This document shows, piece after piece, positions 44,098 to 53,096 of a stretch of DNA of 64,000 nucleotides. The position numbers and the translations under genes are program-made. This DNA is from Hymenobacter sp. DG25B (GTDB taxonomy: Bacteria > Bacteroidota > Bacteroidia > Cytophagales > Hymenobacteraceae). Location: assembly GCF_000801315.1 (NCBI RefSeq), contig NZ_CP010054.1, forward strand, positions 3,286,001 through 3,350,000, written 5' to 3'. Numbering within the stretch: the first letter of the stretch is position 1; every line of letters starts with the position of its first letter. Below the pieces are notes generated by a model. The model was not told the origin of the DNA, did no database searches, and saw only the letters and a program-made list of their open reading frames with translations.

Positions 44098-44353
44098 AGC
44101 TTAGGGCGTAGGGGCTGTAGAGCGGCGGAGTAGAAATAGCATAAGGAGCTACAAATTAACGCAACCGGCGCGGGTTTCTACCGCCAGCTGCCAGCTTGTA
44201 ACACGGCAGAAGCTGCCGAATGTTCACTTTTTCTGCATTTCCCCAGCTGAAGAATCAACAGTTGACCTGCTGCGGGTGAAACTACTTCTACCCCATTACC
44301 CGGGCAACCGGCGGCCTCAAAAGCTGGTCTTCTGCCTACAACTTGCCTTCTGT

Positions 44354-44713
44354 ATGGCTACACTCTTTCTCCCCGCCGTTTTGCGGCCTCCCTACTACGC
44401 CGAGCTTGCAGCGGCCCGCGCCGCTTATCTGCGCCAGGAACCAGCCACGGCCTTTCATCATTTGGAGCGTGCCCATGTTCTGGGGCAGCGGTGGGCTTTC
44501 CCGCACACCCAGGTGCACCTGCTGATGCTGCGCCATGGCCTGCGCATCGGCAGCAGGCGCGAAGTGCTGGGCCAGATTCCGCGGGTTATGCTGGGCTTTC
44601 TGGGTTCTTTAGTGGGTCGGGTACCCATTGGCAACACGGGCGGCGCCAACGTGCCCGCCGAACAACCCATGCCTATTCCTGCCGATCTGGAAGCATGGCT
44701 GCGGCTAGATTAA
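44354..44713 (+). CDS. DUF3703 protein
   Basis: Small protein of 119 residues. It has the DUF3703 pattern AELAAARAAYLRQE, HHLERAHVLGQRWAFPHTQVHLLMLRHGLR and VPIGNTGGANVPAEQPMPIPADLEAWL. Function unknown. The ATG at 44354 gives the length expected for the family. A GTG at 44276 would add 26 residues with a partly hydrophobic start and cannot be excluded. Confidence 0.75.
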   Translation: MATLFLPAVLRPPYYAELAAARAAYLRQEPATAFHHLERAHVLGQRWAFPHTQVHLLMLRHGLRIGSRREVLGQIPRVMLGFLGSLVGRVPIGNTGGANVPAEQPMPIPADLEAWLRLD

Positions 44714-44751
44714 TCCGGCAATGGGAGTTCAGCCTCCTGACGGCCTAAAGC

Positions 44752-45216
44752 TTAAACCTGCGCCGTAGCCAGCCCTTTCTTCATGCACACGCTGTTGTCC
44801 ACGCCTGCATACTGCCCGTAGTTGGGGATGTAGGCGTAGCCGCTTTTCTCGTAGAGGCGGATGGCCTCGGGCTGCTGCTTGCCCGTTTCCAGCACGCAGG
44901 CGGCGTAGTTTAGCTCCCGGGCCCACTGTTCCAACTCAGCCAACACGGCACCGGCAATGCCCTGGCCCCGGTATTCCGGGCGCACAAACATGCGCTTCAC
45001 CTCTACCTGCCCGGCTTCATATTCCTTGAAAGCGCCGCAGCCTACTGCTTTATCAGCCAGGTAAGCTACCACCACGTGGTTGATGGCCACCAGCTTGTTG
45101 TACTGGGCATAGAAGGCATGGTCGTCGCCGTCGCGCACAGCTAAATCGTGGTCCAGTAGCGCCACCAGCTCCCGGAAATCGGGGTTATCAGAGGTTGTTC
45201 GACGTAGGGTAATCAT
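44752..45216 (-). CDS. GNAT family N-acetyltransferase
   Basis: Cytosolic acetyl-CoA-dependent acetyltransferase, 154 residues. Motif A is seen as VKRMFVRPEYRGQGIAGAVLAELEQWARE, followed by CVLETGKQQPEAIRLYEKSGYAYIPNYG. Substrate is unknown. The ATG at 45216 is well placed. It is 22 bases downstream of the next gene on the same strand. Confidence 0.93.
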   Translation of the reverse strand: MITLRRTTSDNPDFRELVALLDHDLAVRDGDDHAFYAQYNKLVAINHVVVAYLADKAVGCGAFKEYEAGQVEVKRMFVRPEYRGQGIAGAVLAELEQWARELNYAACVLETGKQQPEAIRLYEKSGYAYIPNYGQYAGVDNSVCMKKGLATAQV

Positions 45217-45238
45217 CAGCAGGTTTTAATGCGTTGCG

Positions 45239-45640
45239 TTACACGGAAACTTCCGGCTCGGCCAGCGGATGCCGAAATAATATCAGGCTGAAAAGCCCTG
45301 CAAAAACAGCATAAACGCCCGCTACCAGCCACAGACCAGCAGGCAGCTGCGGGTTGCTCATTAGGGCTTTCAGCAACGCCAGCGCCACCATAAAAAAATG
45401 CGCGAAGTTGGCCAGCGCAATAGGTCGGTTGTAGATACCACCAATCCGGCTGCCCTTCGTCATCCAGTTCAGCATGGCAAAGGCGAAGTAAAGAGCGCCC
45501 AGTGTCTGTAGCAGAACATTTAGAACTGGGGCCTGGCCAACACCACTCAGCCGGGCTATTTCATTGGGCAGAAACGTCAGGCTGAGGCCTGCCAGGATAA
45601 GCGCTGCTGCGCTCAGGGTCATGACAAGTTTTGTGTTCAT
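45239..45640 (-). CDS. four-transmembrane hypothetical protein
   Basis: Membrane protein of 133 residues. Four hydrophobic helices: VMTLSAAALILAGLSLTF, VLLQTLGALYFAFAMLNW, ALANFAHFFMVALALLKAL and AGLWLVAGVYAVFAGLFSLILF. Resembles other small Bacteroidota membrane proteins of unknown role. The ATG at 45640 is preferred over a longer frame to 45679. Confidence 0.75.
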   Translation of the reverse strand: MNTKLVMTLSAAALILAGLSLTFLPNEIARLSGVGQAPVLNVLLQTLGALYFAFAMLNWMTKGSRIGGIYNRPIALANFAHFFMVALALLKALMSNPQLPAGLWLVAGVYAVFAGLFSLILFRHPLAEPEVSV

Positions 45641-45871
45641 CGACTTGGGTTTGTGCGCCAATGTTAGCGAATATTTCAAGCTCCCTTACTAGAGTAATTT
45701 ACCTGAGCTGAACAGCATAAGAACTCACCTCTCATTACAATCGCACGGGTGTGTCGAGTAGCCACTGCGTTCCAGCAGTTATTTTGCGCACGTTTGCTGA
45801 TATCTGCTATTTTTAGAAATACATTATCTATATGCACTAGTATAATTACTTTATTAAAAGCACTTTACCGA
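45641..45871. other. AT-rich intergenic region
   Basis: About 230 bases, visibly more AT-rich than the surroundings (for example ATTTTTAGAAATACATTATC). It marks the edge of the low-GC island that includes the broken gene at 45872-46409. No promoter or repeat stands out. Confidence 0.45.
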
Positions 45872-46094
45872 CTATTTTCTCATCTGATTTATCAGAATAT
45901 CTTTTTCTTTAAGTGTCCTATTCTTTGACAATAACTCAATTTTTAGCTGCCTATTTTCTTCATATATTTCAATTTTATCCTTATCAAATTTTGAGGAACC
46001 AAAATAGCTACCTAGCGTAAATGCGCCTCCAGCAATCAAAACAATAACTGTCCAGAAATATGTATTCTTTAAAAGATTTATTATTGGATGGTCA
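45872..46094 (-). pseudogene. distal reading frame of the broken membrane/coiled-coil gene
   Basis: No start codon in frame, but the translation is coherent: a membrane helix (about YFWTVIVLIAGGAFTLG) followed by a charged coiled coil (KIEIYEENRQLKIELLSKNRT) and a stop at 45872-45874. It continues the frame of the 46095-46409 product if one base of the T run at 46105-46113 is removed. Reading through gives about 178 residues in total. Confidence 0.7.
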
Positions 46095-46409
46095 TCATGA
46101 TATATTTTTTTTTCTGAAAGGAATTGATTTACACGCCTTCAGTGCACCAATTAGTATAGTTATCTGCTTATCAAATTCATCTTGCTCAAACCCATTTAGC
46201 TTATTTCTTTCGAAAGTTTGATATAATTTAAATGGAGAACTTTCCTCTCCATAGTTGTTCATAATAAAGTCTTCAACAGTTGCAATCCAACTCAATAGGC
46301 TATCTGAAGCACGGCTATATGCACTCCCATATTGACTGTGGTATGAGTTAGTTCTGAAACTAAAATCTTTTCCTGTCGCTATTAGATCATCTATTATCTC
46401 AAGGTTCAT
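46095..46409 (-). CDS. N-terminal part of a probably frameshifted membrane protein, AT-rich
   Basis: Product of 104 residues as it stands, starting NLEIIDDLIATGKDF. It is a soluble helical domain with WIATVEDFIMNNYGEESSPFKLYQTFER and ends GALKACKSIPFRKK before the stop. The domain looks like a short N-terminal region seen in many uncharacterised Bacteroidota proteins with a membrane or effector part attached, and the missing part follows in another frame (see 45872-46094). The break is at a run of nine A on the coding strand. Codon use is AT-rich, unlike both neighbours. Function unknown. Confidence 0.7.
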   Translation of the reverse strand: MNLEIIDDLIATGKDFSFRTNSYHSQYGSAYSRASDSLLSWIATVEDFIMNNYGEESSPFKLYQTFERNKLNGFEQDEFDKQITILIGALKACKSIPFRKKNIS

Positions 46410-46442
46410 ATTCTTTGAGTTATTATTCTATTTAACTCCCCA

Positions 46443-48071
46443 TCAAACCTGAATAACCCCCACATTGTACGCCTTTTCAATCGGCGCATGATTGGCGGCG
46501 GCAATACCCTGGGAAATGACTTTGCGGGTTTCCAGCGGGTCAATAATGGCATCTACCCAAAGGCGGGCAGCAGCATAGTAAGGGGAAAGCTGCTCTTCGT
46601 AGCGGGCTTTGATGCGGTCCAGCAGCTCCTTTTCAGCTTCGGGCGTGATGACTTCGCCTTTAGCTTTCAGGGAGGCCACTTGTATCTGGAGCAGGGTGTT
46701 GGCGGCGGCGGCACCGCTCATCACGGCCAGCTGGGCGGTGGGCCAGGCCACAATCAGGCGCGGGTCGTAGGCTTTGCCGCACATGGCGTAGTTGCCGGCC
46801 CCGTAGCTGTTGCCGATGATGACGGTGAACTTGGGCACCACGGAGTTGGCCATGGCATTCACCATTTTGGCGCCGTCCTTAATAATGCCGCCGTGCTCAC
46901 TCTGCGAGCCCACCATAAAGCCGGATACATCGTGCAGGAACACCAACGGAATGCGCTTCTGGTTGCAGTTCATGATGAAGCGCGCGGCCTTGTCGGCGGA
47001 GTCGGAGTAAATAACGCCGCCCATCTGCATGGCGCCCTTCTTGGTCTTCACAATCTTGCGCTGGTTGGCCACAATGCCTACCGCCCAGCCATCAATGCGC
47101 GCCAGGCCGCAGAGCAGTGTCTGGCCGTAGAGGTCTTTGTAGGGCTCAAACTCGGAGTTATCCACCAAACGGTTGATGATGTCCATCATATCGTAGGGCT
47201 TCACCCGGTCAGAGGGCAGCAGGCCGTAGATTTCCTCCTGCTTTTCGCGGGGCAGCGCGGGCTCCGTGCGGCTGAAACCGGCGGTGGGCGTAGCGCCCAT
47301 CTTATCGAAGATGTTGCGGATGTGGTCCAGGCACTCCTCGTCGTTCGGGAATTTGTAGTCAGTCACGCCCGAAATTTCGGAGTGCGTGGTGGCGCCGCCC
47401 AGCGTTTCGTTGTCAATGGTTTCGCCAATGGCGGATTTCACCAGGTAAGAGCCGGCCAGGAACACCGAGCCGGTTCCTTCCACAATCATGGCTTCATCCG
47501 ACATGATGGGCAGGTAGGCGCCACCGGCCACGCACGGGCCCATAATGGCGGATAGCTGCACGATACCCATGCTGCTCATCACAGCATTGTTGCGGAAAAT
47601 GCGGCCGAAATGCTCCTTATCGGGGAAAATCTCATCCTGCATGGGCAGGTACACCCCGGCCGAGTCTACCAGGTAAATGATGGGCAGCTTGTTTTCGATG
47701 CTGATTTCCTGGGCCCGCAGGTTCTTTTTGGCCGTGATGGGAAACCACGCGCCAGCCTTTACAGTGGCATCATTGGCCACTACAATGCACTGCCGGCCTT
47801 TCACGTAGCCTATTACCACTACCACGCCGCCGCCGGGGCAGCCGCCTTCCGACTGGTACATGCCTTCGCCGGCAAAGGCACCAATTTCAACCTGCTCGGC
47901 GTCTTTATCCAGCAGATAATCAATCCGCTCGCGGGCCGTGAGCTTGCCTTTGGCTTTGTGGGCGGCAATGCGCTTTTCGCCGCCGCCCAGGGCTACTTTT
48001 TTCAGGCGCTGGCGCAGCTGGAAGGTGAGTTGTTTAACCAGGTCTTCGTTTTTGTTGAATTCCAGATTCAT
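46443..48071 (-). CDS. acyl-CoA carboxylase beta (carboxyltransferase) subunit
   Basis: Cytosolic carboxyltransferase of 542 residues that moves carboxyl from biotin to an acyl-CoA. Family blocks seen: KGKLTARERIDYLLD, VVANDATVKAGAWFPITAKKNLRAQEI, YLVDSAGVYLP, MGPCVAGGAYLPIMSDEAMIV, HDVSGFMVGSQSEHGG and GAGNYAMCGKAYDPRLIVAWP. The YLPxQ-like PMQDEIFPD and HFGRIFRNNAVMSSMGIVQ order resembles methylcrotonyl-CoA or propionyl-CoA carboxylase beta; I cannot fix the substrate. The alpha (biotin) subunit is not in the window. The ATG at 48071 fits the family; a longer frame starts at 48161. Confidence 0.93.
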   Translation of the reverse strand: MNLEFNKNEDLVKQLTFQLRQRLKKVALGGGEKRIAAHKAKGKLTARERIDYLLDKDAEQVEIGAFAGEGMYQSEGGCPGGGVVVVIGYVKGRQCIVVANDATVKAGAWFPITAKKNLRAQEISIENKLPIIYLVDSAGVYLPMQDEIFPDKEHFGRIFRNNAVMSSMGIVQLSAIMGPCVAGGAYLPIMSDEAMIVEGTGSVFLAGSYLVKSAIGETIDNETLGGATTHSEISGVTDYKFPNDEECLDHIRNIFDKMGATPTAGFSRTEPALPREKQEEIYGLLPSDRVKPYDMMDIINRLVDNSEFEPYKDLYGQTLLCGLARIDGWAVGIVANQRKIVKTKKGAMQMGGVIYSDSADKAARFIMNCNQKRIPLVFLHDVSGFMVGSQSEHGGIIKDGAKMVNAMANSVVPKFTVIIGNSYGAGNYAMCGKAYDPRLIVAWPTAQLAVMSGAAAANTLLQIQVASLKAKGEVITPEAEKELLDRIKARYEEQLSPYYAAARLWVDAIIDPLETRKVISQGIAAANHAPIEKAYNVGVIQV

Positions 48072-48126
48072 GCGGGTGGGAAGTGGGGAGGTAAGAGAAG
48101 CGAAAACGGGCGGGGAGAAACGAAAA

Positions 48127-48148
48127 AAATCCGCCCGAAGGCGGATTT
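48127..48148 (-). terminator. intrinsic terminator of the mlaD-like gene
   Basis: Arms AAATCCGCC and GGCGGATTT with a TTCG-type tetraloop when read on the minus strand, followed by a seven-T tail. It is 28 bases past the MlaD stop codon. An overlapping TACTTTTG (48149-48156, minus) may be a -7 element for the carboxylase. Confidence 0.85.
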
Positions 48149-48175
48149 CAAAAGTAGTCAAAAATGACAGACAGC

Positions 48176-49219
48176 TTAGTTTTTAGGCGTTGTGGCCGTA
48201 TCGGAAGGTGCCAGGGGCTGCGCGGAGCTACCTACGGTTTTGGTTTCCACTTTCAGCTCGCCATCGGGCTTGCGTTCAATTTCCTTCTTGGTTTTCTCCT
48301 TGCCCCCCCCACCAAACACGGAGAAGTGCACGTAGCGCTTGGGGTTGGCCTTCAGATCTACCAGCAGGGCATTGGCCGAAGCCGAGGTAGCATTCAGGTT
48401 GGTGTACAGGGAATCGTCGTTGATGAGCTTGCCCAGGGAGCCCTTAGACTCGCTCAGGGACTGATTCAGGGACTTCATGGCGGTTTGTGCCTCTGTAACG
48501 GTGGCGTTCAGGTTACGCAGGGCGGGGCCTACGGGCGCGGTACGCAGGGAGTCACTGAGCTGACTGAAGTTAGCCGCAATCCGGTCAATTTTACGGGAGG
48601 TAACGTTCAGAGCCTGCGTTAGCTGGGCCATGTTGCTGGTAATCTGGTTGATGTTGGCCTGGTTGGCCACCAGCATTTTCTGCAGTTCGGCGGAGGTGCC
48701 CTCGGCGTTCAGCAGCGTCGCCTGCAGGCTCTTTTTGGCATCCTTGTTCAGGAAGCTGTTTATTTTGATGAGCGTGGAGTCTACTGTACCCAGTACGGGC
48801 AGGGCGCGGGCCTGGAAGGCATCGGTAATGCTGGCCACCGTGTAGGAGCGCAGCTCCTCGCCGCCATCGTACACTTTCGAGTTATTACCCATGAACAGGG
48901 TAATGGTTTTGGAGCCCAGCAAAGAACCCGAGAGACTGGCCACGGTAGAGTCGCCGACTACAATATTCTTTCCTAGCTCTATGGCTACTTTGATGTGGTT
49001 TTTTTCGGCCGGCAGCAGTTGCATTTCCTTCACCTGGCCTACCTGAATGCCATTCAGCAACACCGGGTTGCCCACGGTCAGGCCATCTACGTTGTCGTAC
49101 TTGGCGTAGTAGGTGCGGTTAGAGGAGAGAATATTGCTGCCTTTCAGGAACCTGAACCCCACATACAACAACGCTAGGGCCGCAATGGCCAGCAGGGCTA
49201 CTTTAATTTCTTTCGACAC
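48176..49219 (-). CDS. MlaD family (MCE domain) lipid-transport protein
   Basis: Inner-membrane-anchored periplasmic protein of 347 residues. An N-terminal membrane helix (EIKVALLAIAALALLYVGFRFL) is followed by the MCE domain (YAKYDNVDGLTVGNPVLLNGIQVGQVKEM). The long C-terminal helices (KMLVANQANINQITSNMAQLTQ, LRNLNATVTEAQTAMKSLNQ) resemble other MCE proteins that form tunnel-like oligomers for phospholipid transport. Permease and ATPase partners are not seen in the window. The start is GTG at 49219, since no ATG fits. Confidence 0.9.
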   Translation of the reverse strand: MSKEIKVALLAIAALALLYVGFRFLKGSNILSSNRTYYAKYDNVDGLTVGNPVLLNGIQVGQVKEMQLLPAEKNHIKVAIELGKNIVVGDSTVASLSGSLLGSKTITLFMGNNSKVYDGGEELRSYTVASITDAFQARALPVLGTVDSTLIKINSFLNKDAKKSLQATLLNAEGTSAELQKMLVANQANINQITSNMAQLTQALNVTSRKIDRIAANFSQLSDSLRTAPVGPALRNLNATVTEAQTAMKSLNQSLSESKGSLGKLINDDSLYTNLNATSASANALLVDLKANPKRYVHFSVFGGGGKEKTKKEIERKPDGELKVETKTVGSSAQPLAPSDTATTPKN

Positions 49220-49283
49220 GTTGGTAAGGTAGTATTGGGAGCGTGGGCAGGCGAAAAACAGGGATTAAACTGCAAAAAAGCAA

Positions 49284-50150
49284 TTAATCGGCGGTGGTGG
49301 CCTCCAACTCCTGTTTGTATTCTTTGAAGGCCCGGTAAACACCTGAGGCCATATACGACTGTCCTGATTTATCGTTCAGATACCGCTCCTCGCCGGGGTT
49401 GGTGAGGAAGCCCGCCTCAATGAGCACGGAGGGCATAGCCGTTTTCCAGAGCACCAGAAAACCCGCCTGCTTTACGCCCCGGCTGGGCCGGCGCACCGCC
49501 GTGCGAAATTGCTGATCCACTTTCTGCGCAAAGCGAATACTGTTGACCATATAAGCACTCTGGAACAGCGAAAACAGAATATGGCTCTGCGGCGAGTGCG
49601 GGTCGAAGCCATTGTAGCGCTCCTGATAATTGTCTTCCTGCAGGATTACGGCGTTTTCGCGCTTGGCCACGCCCAGGTTGGCATCGGTCTTGTGCGGCCC
49701 CATCGTCCAGACCTCCGTGCCGTGCGCTACGGAAGGCCCGGCATTGCAGTGAATGCTGATGAAGAGGTCGGCATTGTGCTTATTGGCAATGCCGGCCCGG
49801 TCGGACAGCTCCACAAACACATCGGTTTTGCGGGTGTATACTACTTTTACATCCGGCATATTGGCTTCTATCTGCCGGCCCAGCTCCAGAATCAGCTTCA
49901 GCGAAACATCGGCCTCGCGGGCTTTCACGCCGGCGCAGCCCCGGTCTTTTCCGCCGTGCCCGGCATCCAGCACCACGGTGCGCAGCTTGTAGCGCTGCGT
50001 GTGGCGGCTGGCCGAGGCTGGAAACGAGGAAGAAGCGGATGGGGCCGGGCTGCCGGTGAGGAGCATCAGGCCTAGAGTACCAAGAGCGACAATATTCCGC
50101 ACAGAGTTCGTTAGTTGGAGGAGCAACGCGCTACCTTTGCATACTGCCAC
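49284..50150 (-). CDS. N-acetylmuramoyl-L-alanine amidase
   Basis: Exported peptidoglycan amidase (Amidase_3), 288 residues as listed. Zinc and catalytic motifs: VVLDAGHGGKDRG, the Glu in KAREADVSLKL, FISIHCNAGP, and IEAGFLTNPGEE. The N-terminus has a signal-like NIVALGTLGLMLLTG. The listed GTG at 50150 overlaps the lptD promoter region; an in-frame GTG at 50102 just before the signal helix is a strong alternative. Divergent from lptD, 20 bases apart. Confidence 0.9.
   Translation of the reverse strand: MAVCKGSALLLQLTNSVRNIVALGTLGLMLLTGSPAPSASSSFPASASRHTQRYKLRTVVLDAGHGGKDRGCAGVKAREADVSLKLILELGRQIEANMPDVKVVYTRKTDVFVELSDRAGIANKHNADLFISIHCNAGPSVAHGTEVWTMGPHKTDANLGVAKRENAVILQEDNYQERYNGFDPHSPQSHILFSLFQSAYMVNSIRFAQKVDQQFRTAVRRPSRGVKQAGFLVLWKTAMPSVLIEAGFLTNPGEERYLNDKSGQSYMASGVYRAFKEYKQELEATTAD
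50132..50139 (+). promoter_or_regulatory. Bacteroidota -7 element (TACCTTTG) for lptD
   Basis: Exact TAnnTTTG, 32 bases before the GTG at 50171. It would lie inside the amidase ORF if that gene starts at 50150, which argues for the shorter amidase start. Confidence 0.5.
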
Positions 50151-50170
50151 AAAATAAACGAAAAAACTAC

Positions 50171-52972
50171 GTGGCCCCGACAGCTATCCATTATAACTCC
50201 CGCTTTATTCCAAAGGTTGAGCGCTCCGTAGTGCCCCTTCTGTTGCTTCTGGGCCTGTGGCTGGGGCTGGCAGGCAACGCGTGGGGTCAGCGCAGGCCTT
50301 TGACAAAGTCCGTGCCGCGGCCCACGCAGGTGGCACTGGATACCGTCCGTACGGCCACCACCGCCGACTCGTTGCGCCTGTCAGCCGCGCCCAAAGGAGA
50401 TATTGAAACCACCGTCCACTACGTAGCCAAGGATTCTATCCGGTTTGATGTGCAGGAGCGGGTGGCGCATTTGTACAACAAAGCCAAGATTGATTACGGC
50501 ACCTTGTCCCTGGAAGCCGCCCGTATTTCCATCGACTACAACAAGAACCTGCTCACGGCGGAAGGCGCGCCCGATTCTACCGGCAAAATAAAGGACCGGC
50601 CCATTTTCAAAGACAAGGACCAGACCTATCAGGCCGGGCGCATTGCCTACAACTTCAAAACCAGGAAAGGCAAGATTGCCGAGGCCGTAACCCAGCAGGG
50701 CGAGGGCTACGTGCACGCCGAGGTGGTCAAAAAAAACGACCTGAACGAAATATTCGGGCGCAACGGCAGCTACACCACCTGCAACCTGGAGCACCCGCAC
50801 TTCTACATCAATGCCAGCAAGATGAAGGTGATTCCCCGGGAGAAAGTGGTGACGGGGCCCTTTAACCTGGTTATTGGCGACATTCCCACGCCCCTGGGCT
50901 TTCTGTTTGGCTACTTTCCCACGCCCGGGAAAAAGCGGGCCTCGGGCCTGATTCTGCCCACCTTTGGCCAAACCACCGACCGGGGCTTTTTCCTGCGTAA
51001 CGGCGGCTACTACTGGGCCGCCAGTGACTATGTGGGCGTGCGCCTGACGGGGGAAATCTACTCCGGCGCCGCCGACCAGTTTGGCGGCTGGGGCGCCACC
51101 GCCGATGTGCAATACCGCAAGCGCTATTCCTACACCGGCTCCTTTAATGCCAGCTTCAGCCAGCGGCCGGAAAGCCAGATTCTGCGCTCCTCGTCCGTTA
51201 GCCTGGACCAGCCGTATGTGCGCCCGCCCTCGCCGCGCACCTTCTGGATCAGCTGGAACCACTCGCCGCAGGCGCGCCCAGGCGGCGGGCAGTTTCGGGC
51301 CAGCGTGAGCCTGGGTAGCCAGGCCTATAACGTGCTCAACAGCTTTGATACCCAACGCTACCTTTCCTCTACCTACCAGTCCAACATTGGCTATTCCAAG
51401 GTGATTCGCAACTCACCCTTCAACTACTCCATTCAGGCCAGCCAAAGCCAGAACACCGGCACCGGCGAAATGAACGTGACGCTGCCCGACTTTACCCTGG
51501 GCGTGGCGCGGCAGTACCCCTACGAATGGTTTGGCCTGGCGCCCCGCGGCCGCTTCTACGAGCAGTTCTCCCTGAGCTACGACCTGCAGGGCCAAAACCG
51601 CCTGACCAACGTGGAGCAGGCCCGCCAGCTGACGGTAGACGGCACCAGCATCCCGCTGATTGGCGGTACCAACCAGGGTCGCCGCATTCCGGTTAACCTG
51701 AGTAATGTAGGCAACCTGTTCCGCAACGCGGAAACCAGCGTGCGCCACAACTTTGGCATTTCCCTGGGCAGCTACACCGTACTCAAGCACATCAGCCTCT
51801 CCCCTTCCGTCAGCTATGGGGAAACCTGGTACACCAAGCGCCTCGATTACACTTATGACCCGCTGGCCCGGGCCGTGCGCATTGATACCGCCGGCTTTGG
51901 CCGCGTGTATAACTTCTCCGCCGGCGCTTCGGCCTCTACTAATATTTATGGCTTGTATGTCATTAAGGGCAAGAAGGTGGAAGCCATTCGGCACAAAATT
52001 TCGCCCTCTGTCAGCTACAGCCATTCCCCCGATTATCTGAGCAGCGACATCCTGTATGATCGGAACACGGATTTCCTGGACCTGCGGGATGGCAATGGTC
52101 GGCTCCTGGGTAACCAAACCATCTCCCGGTTTCAGGGCTTTGGCGCGGGCGTGCCCGGCGGCCGAACCTCCAACCTGCTCTCCTTCCGCCTCCAGAACCA
52201 GGTGGAAATGAAAGTAAAGGCCAAAAAAGATACTACCGGCAACACCCCGTTTGAGAAAGTTAGCCTGATTGACGGGCTGGACTTTGCTACTACCTACGAC
52301 TTTGAAGCCCCGGAATTCAAGCTGGGCCTGATCCGGGGTACTTTCCGCACCCAGATTGCCCGCAAGCTGAACTTTCAGATGGATGGTATTTTTGATGCCT
52401 ACCAGCGCGACAGCGCCAACCGCCGCCTGAATGAATTCCTCTTCAACCAGAACAAATGGCGGCTGGCGCGCATTACGGCCGCCAACCTGTCCATTACCTA
52501 TCAATTTAATCCCGAGCAGCGGAAATCAAATCAGAAGAGCAACCTGGCCCCCAACAACACCCCCGTGCTGGGCCAGCCGCAAAATGCTACCCCGTACGAG
52601 GAGTACGTTGATTTCAGCATTCCCTGGACGCTGAACAGCTCTTTCTCGGCCAGCTACTTCAACCAGCCTCCGGTGCTGCCCCGCGCCGGCGAGAAGCGCA
52701 CCTCTTCCCTTACTACGGTTACTCTCAGCGTTAACGGCACCGTAAAGCTCACTGATAAGCTCCGCTTTGGCTACAGCAGCGGCTACGATTTCCGCCACAA
52801 AGAAGTAAGCTATACCTCCCTGGATTTCTACCGGGATTTGCACTGCTGGGAAATCAGCGGCAGCTGGATTCCGTTTGGGCAGCGCCAGGGCTACAACGTT
52901 ACTATTGCGGCCAAATCATCGTTGCTGCAGGACCTGAAACTGAGCCGTAACCGCTCTTTCTACAACCGCTAG
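50171..52972 (+). CDS. lptD: putative LPS assembly protein LptD
   Basis: Outer-membrane protein of 933 residues that inserts lipopolysaccharide into the outer leaflet. A signal sequence around PLLLLLGLWLGLAGNAWGQ is followed by an OstA/LptA-like N-terminal domain (VHYVAKDSIRFDVQERVAHLYNKAKIDYGTLSLEA). The remainder is a large strand-rich barrel with GLILPTFGQTTDRGFFLRNGGYYWAASDY, a feature of Bacteroidota LptD. The start is GTG at 50171, since no ATG occurs until well inside the gene. Immediately upstream is the divergent amidase. Confidence 0.88.
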   Translation: MAPTAIHYNSRFIPKVERSVVPLLLLLGLWLGLAGNAWGQRRPLTKSVPRPTQVALDTVRTATTADSLRLSAAPKGDIETTVHYVAKDSIRFDVQERVAHLYNKAKIDYGTLSLEAARISIDYNKNLLTAEGAPDSTGKIKDRPIFKDKDQTYQAGRIAYNFKTRKGKIAEAVTQQGEGYVHAEVVKKNDLNEIFGRNGSYTTCNLEHPHFYINASKMKVIPREKVVTGPFNLVIGDIPTPLGFLFGYFPTPGKKRASGLILPTFGQTTDRGFFLRNGGYYWAASDYVGVRLTGEIYSGAADQFGGWGATADVQYRKRYSYTGSFNASFSQRPESQILRSSSVSLDQPYVRPPSPRTFWISWNHSPQARPGGGQFRASVSLGSQAYNVLNSFDTQRYLSSTYQSNIGYSKVIRNSPFNYSIQASQSQNTGTGEMNVTLPDFTLGVARQYPYEWFGLAPRGRFYEQFSLSYDLQGQNRLTNVEQARQLTVDGTSIPLIGGTNQGRRIPVNLSNVGNLFRNAETSVRHNFGISLGSYTVLKHISLSPSVSYGETWYTKRLDYTYDPLARAVRIDTAGFGRVYNFSAGASASTNIYGLYVIKGKKVEAIRHKISPSVSYSHSPDYLSSDILYDRNTDFLDLRDGNGRLLGNQTISRFQGFGAGVPGGRTSNLLSFRLQNQVEMKVKAKKDTTGNTPFEKVSLIDGLDFATTYDFEAPEFKLGLIRGTFRTQIARKLNFQMDGIFDAYQRDSANRRLNEFLFNQNKWRLARITAANLSITYQFNPEQRKSNQKSNLAPNNTPVLGQPQNATPYEEYVDFSIPWTLNSSFSASYFNQPPVLPRAGEKRTSSLTTVTLSVNGTVKLTDKLRFGYSSGYDFRHKEVSYTSLDFYRDLHCWEISGSWIPFGQRQGYNVTIAAKSSLLQDLKLSRNRSFYNR

Positions 52973-53096
52973 CCGCTGGCGGCCGGGGTGGTTTTACTTT
53001 CTTCCCAGCACTATCTCCCACGGATAAGCGGTCCACGTTTGCCGGAAATTCAGCAGCTTTGACTTTGCTTTCCAGACCCCCATACTTCCCAATCCC

